The notes beneath the pieces were generated by a model. That model searched no databases, was not told the origin of the DNA, and worked only from the letters and a program-made list of their open reading frames with translations. This document shows positions 1-5,277 of a stretch of 11,133 bases of DNA, piece after piece. The translations under genes were made by a program, and so were the position numbers. This stretch comes from JADIYM01 sp964641945 (lineage in GTDB: Bacteria; Acidobacteriota; Blastocatellia; UBA7656; JADIYM01). The stretch spans positions 1 through 11,133 of the forward strand of contig CAZXLQ010000176.1 in the NCBI GenBank assembly GCA_964641945.1, in the 5' to 3' direction. Numbering within the stretch: position 1 is the stretch's first letter; each line of letters begins with the position of its first letter.

Positions 1-525
1 GGGCCGCGTCGCGAGGACGTCTGGGTGGCGCTCGGCGCGGGCCGCAGCGGGCCGGGGCCGCTCGCGCGGGGCGACGAGACGGACGAGTCGCGGCCGACGC
101 TGCCCGAGCCGACCCCGATGGAGGAGGTCGCGATCGACATGGTGACGACCGGCGTGTCGGTGGACCGGCATCCGATGGAGTTCATGCGCGAGCAGCTCGC
201 GCACGCCGGCGTGATGACGGCGGCGGACGTGATGGAGGCGAAGGTCGACGCGGTGGTGGACGTCGCGGGGGTGGTGATCTGCCGGCAGCGGCCGCCGACG
301 GCGGCGGGGATGCTCTTCATGACGCTCGAGGACGAGACGGGGCTCGCGAACGTGGCGGCGTTTCCGTCGACGATCGAGAAGTTCGAGCGGGTGCTGCTGC
401 GGTCGCCGGTGGTGCGGATTCGGGGCCGGATTCAGCGGGAGGAGGGCGCGGTCAGCGTGCTGGCGCTGGCGGTGACGGACCTCAATGCGGATGGGAGGTG
501 GGTGAGGTCGAGGGACTTCCGGTGA
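1..525 (+). CDS. dnaE2: Error-prone DNA polymerase DnaE2 (ImuC), C-terminal fragment
   Basis: This is the last 174 codons of a gene that begins before the window; frame 1 is open from the first base to the TGA at 523-525. The protein has the DnaE-type C-terminal layout: a linker with the HPMEFMR motif, then an OB-fold nucleic-acid-binding domain (GVVICRQRPPT, FMTLEDETG, a VRIRGRIQ strand), ending in SRDFR, close to the SRDFH/SRDF ending familiar in DnaE2 proteins. The family copies damaged DNA without proofreading and works with ImuA and ImuB in SOS-induced mutagenesis. The HPMEF and MLFMTLEDETG features fit DnaE2 better than replicative DnaE1, but the catalytic domain is outside the window. 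The GTG at 25 is not a real start. lexA lies about 1.9 kb downstream. Confidence 0.86.
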   Translation, partial: GPRREDVWVALGAGRSGPGPLARGDETDESRPTLPEPTPMEEVAIDMVTTGVSVDRHPMEFMREQLAHAGVMTAADVMEAKVDAVVDVAGVVICRQRPPTAAGMLFMTLEDETGLANVAAFPSTIEKFERVLLRSPVVRIRGRIQREEGAVSVLALAVTDLNADGRWVRSRDFR

Positions 526-528
526 GGG

Positions 529-657
529 GAGAGCTTCGCACACGGAGGCACGGAGGCGCAGAGGCACGGAGACACGGAGGCAGAAAAGGTCAGAGGCACG
601 GAAGCACTGAGACTCTGTGTCTCCGTGCCTCCGTGCCTCTGTGTGCGAAGCTCTTCT
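529..657. repeat. Inverted repeat A, built of tandem octamers (purine arm first)
   Basis: The left arm begins AGCTTCGCA at 532 and runs into five purine-rich octamers (541-580: CACGGAGG, CACGGAGG, CGCAGAGG, CACGGAGA, CACGGAGG). The right arm is four complementary octamers (613-644: CTCTGTGT, CTCCGTGC, CTCCGTGC, CTCTGTGT) followed by GCGAAGCT from 645. The arms pair almost perfectly except that the left arm has one extra octamer. About 30 bases of loop hold two more degenerate purine-rich units. The element fills the gap between the convergent dnaE2 and haloperoxidase-like genes, so it could also act as a two-way transcription terminator. That role is inferred, since there is no T-tract. Confidence 0.85.
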
Positions 658-672
658 CTTCGCTCTTCGCTG

Positions 673-2193
673 CTAGTTCACCGGCTGGAAGACACGGTCG
701 TAGACGTAGTCCGCGACTTGGCGTCCCTGCGTGATTCCGCCGTCAGCATCGAACTGCCAGTGGATTCCAAGGTAGATGCGGCTCCGGCCGTTCTCGGTCT
801 CGGCCTGCGAGAGAGTCGTGAACGAACGCGGCAGCAACGGACGCGGATTGCCCTCGTTGTCGAGCGTCTCGCCGTTGAACTCGTCCGACGTGAAAGTGAA
901 CGAGATGCTGTCCGTGCCGTAAATGTTCCGAAGCGTCTCGAAGAGGGCGCCACCGAACGTCGCGTGACCCGACGGATACGCCGGGAACGGCGGAGTGAAG
1001 TTCGGACCCGTCAGGTTGCTGGCCGGAGCACCGAGCGGCGAATACGTTGCATCGCCCGCCGTCTCAGGGTTGTTGTCGCCAAGCCCGCTCGGGCCCGTGC
1101 CCGCATCGGCTTCGCGTATGCCCGTCACAGGGCGCCAGTAGTTGTAGAAGTACTTCGAGTCCCACGCCGCGATGCCTGCTTCGGCCATCGCAACATTGAC
1201 GAGCGCAAGCATCCGCGCGGTGTCGATGTCGTTCGTGGCGCGCTGATCGGCCAGTTGCATTGCGATCTGGTTGTACAGACGCGGCGGGGCACAAAGGCTC
1301 GGCGTGCCATCGTAGGCCCAGAAGATACCGAGATGGGTCTGCTCGTCCGTCCGCTCGGTCGACGTCACGATGCCGTCGCCGCCGAGGCGCTTCACCTCGT
1401 TGTACGCATCAGCGTATTCGGCGCTGTCGATCGCCGGAGGCGGTGGCAGACGGAACTGCGAGGCCGACGTCATGATGAGCGGGCGAACCTCAGCCCAGCG
1501 CGCTCCAAGCGCAATCGGCACCAGGCTGATCGGATCCTGCCGCCAGAAGCCGGGCTGATTGCTCGGGACGTACTCCGTGTTCATCAGCTGCTCGGCGTGC
1601 TTGGAGCCATCGTTGTAGCAAAGGCCAAGCGCCGCGAGGGCTGCCGTGCGGCCGACGAGAATTGCGTTCGCCTTCTTCGCGTTGTTCGGTGCAGCAGCAA
1701 GATCCTCGTTCAACTTCATGTCGAACAGGCCTTTCTGCGACGGGAAAAGAACGACAAGTGTATCGTGGGCAGCCTGGGCGATCGCAACGTCACGATTCGT
1801 CTTCTTCGAAGCGGGGTACATCCCGACGTGGCTGTCGTACTTCTTCACAATCGCGTTGAGAGCCTCGAACACGGCGATCTGAACAATGGCAATGGCGCGC
1901 GACGCTCGGCACGGACCGAGTTGCTCGCCAAATGCCCGATCCTCACCGGGAGCCGGCGGGGTGTGGTCGAGTCCACTCGCATCGATCGCGATCTGGTTCC
2001 AGCGCCGGAGGCCGGTGAGCCCCGAGGCCTTGTCAGCGCGAACGCGATATTTGTACGACGTGTAGCCGAACTTCGCGCCCCAGATCTCTTCCGTGGTGCG
2101 GAACTTCTGTTGGGCGCTCACCGGGACGAGCAACGACGACATAGCAATGGCCAGTGCGAGGGCAGACAGCCAGATACGGTGCTTGGGGATCAC
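673..2193 (-). CDS. Secreted vanadium-dependent haloperoxidase-like enzyme (PAP2 superfamily)
   Basis: This is a 506-residue protein from the chosen GTG start. Residues 1 to about 28 form a signal peptide (basic start, hydrophobic LSALALAIAMSSLLVPV, then SAQQ), so it is probably exported. All three vanadate-binding motifs are present: K-x6-RP (K347, R354, P355), PSGH (407-410) and SR-x5-H-x3-D (S471, R472, H478, D482). By family knowledge H478 would bind vanadate, H410 would act as acid-base catalyst, and the Lys/Arg/Ser/Gly residues would hold the oxyanion. Such enzymes use hydrogen peroxide to oxidise chloride or bromide; the same fold with phosphate gives acid phosphatases. The PPFPAYPSGH context and the DEFNG segment resemble fungal chloroperoxidases, and F403 falls where those have Phe397. 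Halide choice and activity cannot be read from sequence. An upstream in-frame ATG at 2316 would add 41 residues before the signal peptide and is less likely. Confidence 0.85.
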   Translation of the reverse strand: MIPKHRIWLSALALAIAMSSLLVPVSAQQKFRTTEEIWGAKFGYTSYKYRVRADKASGLTGLRRWNQIAIDASGLDHTPPAPGEDRAFGEQLGPCRASRAIAIVQIAVFEALNAIVKKYDSHVGMYPASKKTNRDVAIAQAAHDTLVVLFPSQKGLFDMKLNEDLAAAPNNAKKANAILVGRTAALAALGLCYNDGSKHAEQLMNTEYVPSNQPGFWRQDPISLVPIALGARWAEVRPLIMTSASQFRLPPPPAIDSAEYADAYNEVKRLGGDGIVTSTERTDEQTHLGIFWAYDGTPSLCAPPRLYNQIAMQLADQRATNDIDTARMLALVNVAMAEAGIAAWDSKYFYNYWRPVTGIREADAGTGPSGLGDNNPETAGDATYSPLGAPASNLTGPNFTPPFPAYPSGHATFGGALFETLRNIYGTDSISFTFTSDEFNGETLDNEGNPRPLLPRSFTTLSQAETENGRSRIYLGIHWQFDADGGITQGRQVADYVYDRVFQPVN

Positions 2194-2199
2194 GTGAAG

Positions 2200-2205
2200 T
2201 CCTCC
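2200..2205 (-). promoter_or_regulatory. Ribosome binding site fixing the GTG start of the haloperoxidase-like gene
   Basis: On the minus strand GGAGGA sits six bases before the GTG at 2193-2191, and the signal peptide starts directly after it. This supports GTG over the ATG at 2316, which lacks such a site. Confidence 0.75.
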
Positions 2206-2425
2206 GTCAATCCGAATGATTATGGGAGCAAGGGTGTATTCGTTACCGAAGTTGCGGTCGCCAGATTTTGATTGCGGAGAGGATCCGATAGCGTGCCGCG
2301 CTTCGTACCGTTCCAATTCGCAATACTAGTCCTCAGATCACCGAACGGGCAACCTCGTGAAAAGAAAAATAAGCCGGTCGTGTATCAAGGTTGACTGTTA
2401 GGGTTTCGTATGGCAGGTTGTCGGC
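2206..2425. other. Divergent intergenic region between the haloperoxidase-like gene and lexA
   Basis: This gap is less GC-rich than its surroundings, with an A-rich run near 2358-2372, and must hold promoters in both directions. For lexA there is a TTGACT at 2391-2396, but the bases about 17 further on (CAGGTT) are a poor -10, so I do not claim a promoter. A weak GGCAGG (2412-2417) may be the lexA ribosome binding site. I looked for a self-regulatory LexA box (GAAC-N4-GTTC, CTGT-N8-ACAG and similar palindromes) and found none convincing; LexA operators differ widely between phyla, so this does not exclude one. Confidence 0.5.
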
Positions 2426-3055
2426 ATGACCGATCACCTGACCCGCAAGCAGCGCGGCGTGCTCGATGCAGCGGCGGCGATCGCACGCCGGCAGGGACAT
2501 GGCCCGAGTGTCCGCGACATTGCCCGAGAGCTCGGGGTCACGGCGGCGACCGTACAGGGACACATCGTCGAGCTGGAACGCAAGGGTTTCGTCCGGCGGT
2601 CAGGAGCCGCCTTCGGACTCGAGCTCATCGATCACGGAAGACGGCGCGGCGTATTGCCGTCCGACGAGGTCGTCGACGTACCCATCGTCGGGCAGATCGC
2701 GGCCGGCATCCCGCTCGAGGCGATCGAGGACACGAGCGAGCGCATCCCGCTTCCGAAGAGCATGCTCAGGGGTGATTCCTACGTCTTGAGAGTGCGTGGC
2801 GAGTCCATGCGCGACGACGCGATTCTCGATGGCGATTTCGTGGTCGTGAGTCGCCGGTCGACTGCCGAGAACGGCGAGATCGTGGTGGCGTTGCTCGAGG
2901 ATGGCAGCGCGACGCTCAAGCGGATCTACCGGGAGGAGGGTGGATTCCGGTTGCAGCCTGCGAATGCAGCCATGGCGCCGCTGTTCGTGTCGAGTGTCGA
3001 GGTCCAGGGTGTCGTAACCGGGGTGATCCGGCGCTTCGGCGACATAATGACCTGA
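2426..3055 (+). CDS. lexA: LexA repressor, SOS response regulator
   Basis: This 209-residue protein is normal in length for LexA. Residues 1-65 form the winged-helix DNA-binding domain (helix-turn-helix around SVRDIARELGVTAATVQGHI, 28-47). Residues 84 onward are the S24-type self-cleaving domain: predicted Ala93-Gly94 cleavage bond (QIAAGIP), nucleophile Ser127 in RGESM, and general base Lys165 in SATLKRI. All parts needed for RecA-stimulated self-cleavage are present, so it should work as the DNA-damage-sensitive repressor. The recognition helix (TAATVQGHIVEL) differs from E. coli, so its operator probably differs too. ATG at 2426 matches the usual N-terminus. It is transcribed away from the haloperoxidase-like gene and ends just before inverted repeat B. 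A second LexA paralogue elsewhere in the genome is possible. Confidence 0.93.
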   Translation: MTDHLTRKQRGVLDAAAAIARRQGHGPSVRDIARELGVTAATVQGHIVELERKGFVRRSGAAFGLELIDHGRRRGVLPSDEVVDVPIVGQIAAGIPLEAIEDTSERIPLPKSMLRGDSYVLRVRGESMRDDAILDGDFVVVSRRSTAENGEIVVALLEDGSATLKRIYREEGGFRLQPANAAMAPLFVSSVEVQGVVTGVIRRFGDIMT

Positions 3056-3060
3056 GCATT

Positions 3061-3155
3061 CTCTGCGGCTTTGCGAGACCTCTGCGCCTCTGCGGGAAAC
3101 TCGACCTGGAGTGAGGTTTCCCGCAGAGGCGCAAAGGTCTCGCGAAGACGCAAAG
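3061..3155. repeat. Inverted repeat B, octamer-built (pyrimidine arm first)
   Basis: The left arm 3061-3102 and right arm 3113-3155 are nearly perfect reverse complements around a loop of about 10 bases. The left arm contains octamers such as CTCTGCGG, CTTTGCGA, CTCTGCGC and CTCTGCGG, then GAAAC; the right arm mirrors them (GTTTCCCGCAGAGGCGCAAAG and onward). The few mismatches include a TTTGCG/TCTGCG exchange. It starts six bases after the lexA stop codon and could terminate lexA transcription. It shares the eight-base period and the CTCTGYG motif with repeats A and C, so I place it in the same family, with the arm order opposite to A. Confidence 0.85.
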
Positions 3156-3173
3156 TCCAACCCGGCATCCCTC

Positions 3174-3202
3174 TTGACATTTGTCGTTATCACGACTATC
3201 GT
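3174..3202 (+). promoter_or_regulatory. Sigma-70-type promoter of the pirin gene
   Basis: A perfect -35 box TTGACA (3174-3179) is followed by 17 bases and a -10 box TATCGT (3197-3202, four of six matches). Transcription would start near 3209, about 45 bases before the pirin start codon. This is the best promoter match I found in the window. Confidence 0.65.
3183..3196. promoter_or_regulatory. Candidate operator inside the pirin promoter
   Basis: A perfect inverted repeat GTCGT-TATC-ACGAC lies entirely within the spacer between the -35 and -10 boxes, directly abutting the -10. A repressor bound there would block RNA polymerase. No regulator gene is adjacent. Five-base arms can arise by chance, so the position is the main argument. 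Confidence 0.35.
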
Positions 3203-3254
3203 CTCGTCGTCGGTCGGCGCGAGCGGGAAAGTCGCGGACCGGCAGGAGGATGTA

Positions 3255-3959
3255 ATGGCACTGAAGACGATTCGACGGGCCGACGAGCGCGGCCATCTCG
3301 ACCACGGTTGGCTCGACACATGGCACACGTTTTCGTTCGGCAGTTATCTCGATCCGAAGCACATGGGCTTCCGCGCGCTGCGGGTCATCAACGATGACCG
3401 CGTCGAGCCGGGAATGGGCTTTGGAACTCACGGGCACCGGGACATGGAGATCATCACCTACGTCCTCGACGGCGCGCTCGCGCACAAGGACAGCATGGGG
3501 AATGGCTCGGTGATCCGCCCGGGCAACGTCCAGAAAATGAGCGCCGGCCGGGGAGTCACGCACAGCGAATTCAATGCCTCGGAATCCGAGCCCGTTCATC
3601 TGTTGCAGATATGGATCCTGCCGGATGAAACCGGCATCCAGCCGTCCTACGAGGAAGCCCAGTTCACCGCGGACGACAAGCGCGGACGGCTGCGCCTGAT
3701 CGCTTCGCCTGAAGGCCGTGACGGATCGGTAACGATTCGTGCCGACGCGCGCGTCTTTGCGACGCTGCTGAGTGGCGCCGAACGAGTGATCCACGATCTT
3801 GCTCCCGGACGGCACGCATGGATCCACGTCGCGACGGGTTCGGTCCTCGTCGATGGAGAAAGCCTCGCCGCCGGCGACGCAATTGCCATCAGCGGGCCGG
3901 GCGAGATCTCGATTGAAGGACTTGAAGAAGGAGAGGTCCTGCTCTTCGACCTTGCCTGA
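3255..3959 (+). CDS. Pirin family bicupin (YhhW-like), possible quercetin 2,3-dioxygenase
   Basis: This is a 234-residue pirin-family protein with two cupin barrels. The N-terminal cupin shows WHTFSFGSYLDPKHMGFRALRV early on and a complete metal site: His59 and His61 (GTHGHRDME), then His103 and Glu105 (GRGVTHSEFN). The spacing matches that known for E. coli YhhW and human pirin. The C-terminal cupin (about 140-234) lacks an equivalent set of ligands, as usual. Some members open quercetin oxidatively in vitro, others act as redox-sensing cofactors, and the real role is often unknown, so the enzymatic name is tentative. The ATG at 3255 is set by AGGAGG (3244-3249) five bases upstream. The frame stays open back to 3111, but that stretch is inverted repeat B and the promoter. 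An ATG-TAA at 3250-3255 overlaps the start codon out of frame. Confidence 0.9.
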   Translation: MALKTIRRADERGHLDHGWLDTWHTFSFGSYLDPKHMGFRALRVINDDRVEPGMGFGTHGHRDMEIITYVLDGALAHKDSMGNGSVIRPGNVQKMSAGRGVTHSEFNASESEPVHLLQIWILPDETGIQPSYEEAQFTADDKRGRLRLIASPEGRDGSVTIRADARVFATLLSGAERVIHDLAPGRHAWIHVATGSVLVDGESLAAGDAIAISGPGEISIEGLEEGEVLLFDLA

Positions 3960-3975
3960 AGGGAGTTTCCCATGG

Positions 3976-4059
3976 CTCCGTGACTCTGTGTCACCGTGTC
4001 TCTGCGTGCGAGGCGTCTTCTGAGCTTCGCACAATGAGACACATTGATACGGAGTCACC
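3976..4059. repeat. Inverted repeat C, degenerate octamer-built element (pyrimidine arm first)
   Basis: Four tandem octamers (3976-4007: CTCCGTGA, CTCTGTGT, CACCGTGT, CTCTGCGT) lead into GCGAGGCG. The right arm from 4022 (GAGCTTCGCAC, then GAGACAC and GGAGTCAC) is an imperfect reverse complement with scattered mismatches. GAGCTTCGCAC is shared with repeat A, which ties the two together, but here the octamers lie outside and the TTCGC segment at the centre, inside-out compared with A. It follows the pirin stop codon by 16 bases. The decay suggests an old, inactive copy. Confidence 0.7.
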
Positions 4060-4102
4060 GAGAAGACTGACCTCGTGACGTCCGTTGTGGTACACAGAAA
4101 AC

Positions 4103-5188
4103 GTGATCCGCGACGACACGCGTTACGCGAAGATTCAGACGACGGCACTCGTCGTCATCGCACTCGCCATTCTAGGCGTGATGCTCTACCTGCTGCGGCC
4201 CGTCCTCGTGCCCTTCGTGCTGGCGCTGCTTCTCTCGTACTGCCTTTCGCCGGTTGTCGACGTCCAGATGCGCTTTCTCCGGTTCTCCAAAGGTCTCGCG
4301 TGGATCGGCACGGCCATCCTGGGCGTTGGCGCGCTGACGCTTCTCGGACTCATCGTCGCTTCAACCGTTGCCTCTCTGACGGCGAGTCTCGGCTCCTACC
4401 AGGCGCAGTTCGGCCGACTCGAGGCCTGGATAGTTTCGCAGGCACCGGTGGAATCACTTGGGCTGAGACCCGACCCTGCGACAGGGCGCTTCTTCTCGCT
4501 GCCCGAGAACGCCGCCAATGCCCTGATCACCGGAGTGGCTTCGGAACTGACGGCGTTGATCTCGAACGGAGCCACCGTTCTCATCTTCCTCATCTTCATC
4601 CTGTATGGAAAGAAGCGGGAAGGCCGGTCACGGGCTACGGCCGAGCTGCTCGGGAAAATCGAGAACCGGGTCCAGATCTACGTTATCCAGATGGTCTTCA
4701 TCGCCGGCGGCGCAGGCATTCTCATCGGCGCCGTTTACTGGCTGCTTGGCGTCGAGTTCGCCCTGCTCTTTGGATTCCTCACCTTCCTGCTCAACTTCAT
4801 ACCTACCATCGGCACGCTCGTCGCCCTCGCGCTCCCGATTCCGGTCATACTTCTGAACCCGACCCTTCCTTTCTCGGCAAAAGTCCTGGCGCTGACAATT
4901 CCGTCGGTCATTCAGTTCGTGATCGGCAACATCATCCAACCGAAACTCCAGGGCGATGCACTCGATCTGCATCCCGTCGTCGTCCTGATGGCGCTCATCT
5001 TTTGGGGAATGATCTGGGGCCCGGCGGGGCTCTTCCTTGCCACGCCAATCACCGCCGTGATCAAGATCATCTGCGAGCACATTCCCGGCGCGCGTCCATT
5101 TGCCGACGTTCTGGCCGGCAATCTCGACCCACTCCTCGGCCTCGCCGTCGATTCCGAGATCACGATTCCCCCGGCAACCTCCGCGTGA
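4103..5188 (+). CDS. AI-2E family transporter (PerM/TqsA/YtvI type membrane protein)
   Basis: This 361-residue polytopic inner-membrane protein has about seven or eight hydrophobic segments, roughly at 13-31, 34-53, 68-90, 152-168, 194-214, 218-250, 258-278 and 291-321. It has the expected soluble stretch between the third and fourth segments (95-145). Family hallmarks are the C-terminal NFIPTIG (231-237), the IQPKLQG segment (278-284) and PVVVLMALIFWGMIWGPAG (291-309). Members have been linked to autoinducer-2 export (TqsA) or sodium/proton exchange, and most have no known substrate, so no substrate is assigned. The start is uncertain: GTG at 4103 gives a normal N-terminus, while TTG at 4085 would add six residues; neither has a strong ribosome binding site. 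It appears to be a single-gene unit after repeat C. Confidence 0.88.
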   Translation: MIRDDTRYAKIQTTALVVIALAILGVMLYLLRPVLVPFVLALLLSYCLSPVVDVQMRFLRFSKGLAWIGTAILGVGALTLLGLIVASTVASLTASLGSYQAQFGRLEAWIVSQAPVESLGLRPDPATGRFFSLPENAANALITGVASELTALISNGATVLIFLIFILYGKKREGRSRATAELLGKIENRVQIYVIQMVFIAGGAGILIGAVYWLLGVEFALLFGFLTFLLNFIPTIGTLVALALPIPVILLNPTLPFSAKVLALTIPSVIQFVIGNIIQPKLQGDALDLHPVVVLMALIFWGMIWGPAGLFLATPITAVIKIICEHIPGARPFADVLAGNLDPLLGLAVDSEITIPPATSA

Positions 5189-5214
5189 CAATCCGGTGCC
5201 GCGGCTGCGATACT
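5185..5214 (+). promoter_or_regulatory. Possible promoter for the J-domain/TPR protein gene
   Basis: GTGACA (5185-5190, five of six matches to the -35 consensus) overlaps the transporter stop codon. It is followed after 18 bases by GATACT (5209-5214, four of six matches to the -10 consensus). It would start transcription near 5221, leaving a leader of about 57 bases. Confidence 0.35.
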
Positions 5215-5277
5215 CGCAGGGACTGAAATTCCCACGACGGAGGCCCGTTCGGCGTCTCCGCGTCCGTATCGCTGCCC

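Noticed and set aside
541..644. Tandem octamers considered as a CRISPR array
   Set aside because: Units are eight bases with no spacers, arranged as two inverted arms, and no cas genes are present.
498..734. Small plus-strand frame after dnaE2
   Set aside because: It translates the octamer repeat and the 3' end of the opposing gene; the apparent regular peptide comes from the DNA repeat.
625..2271. A 548-codon plus-strand open frame, antisense to the haloperoxidase-like gene
   Set aside because: It is very Arg-rich with no recognisable domain, begins inside repeat A, and mirrors a minus-strand protein with intact active-site motifs. It is a GC-driven shadow.
2391..2419. lexA promoter from TTGACT at 2391
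   Set aside because: The -10 at proper spacing (CAGGTT) is poor, and TATGGC at 2409 is only 12 bases away.
2333..2425. A LexA-binding SOS box before lexA
   Set aside because: No palindrome there matches the operator types I know; the partial GGT/ACC symmetry at 2416-2431 is too weak.
3111..3254. Upstream extension of the pirin gene by 48 codons
   Set aside because: This stretch is the right arm of repeat B plus the promoter, while ATG 3255 has a strong ribosome site and the family's normal N-terminus.
2916..4148. Long minus-strand frames opposite lexA/pirin, and similar ones at 4912-6258, 8480-9481 and 10111-10926
   Set aside because: They are antisense to genes with intact motifs, span intergenic repeats, and show only low-complexity charged sequence.
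4075..5226. A 383-codon plus-strand frame overlapping the AI-2E transporter
   Set aside because: It is rich in Arg, His and Pro with no domain; the neighbouring frame encodes a clear membrane protein.
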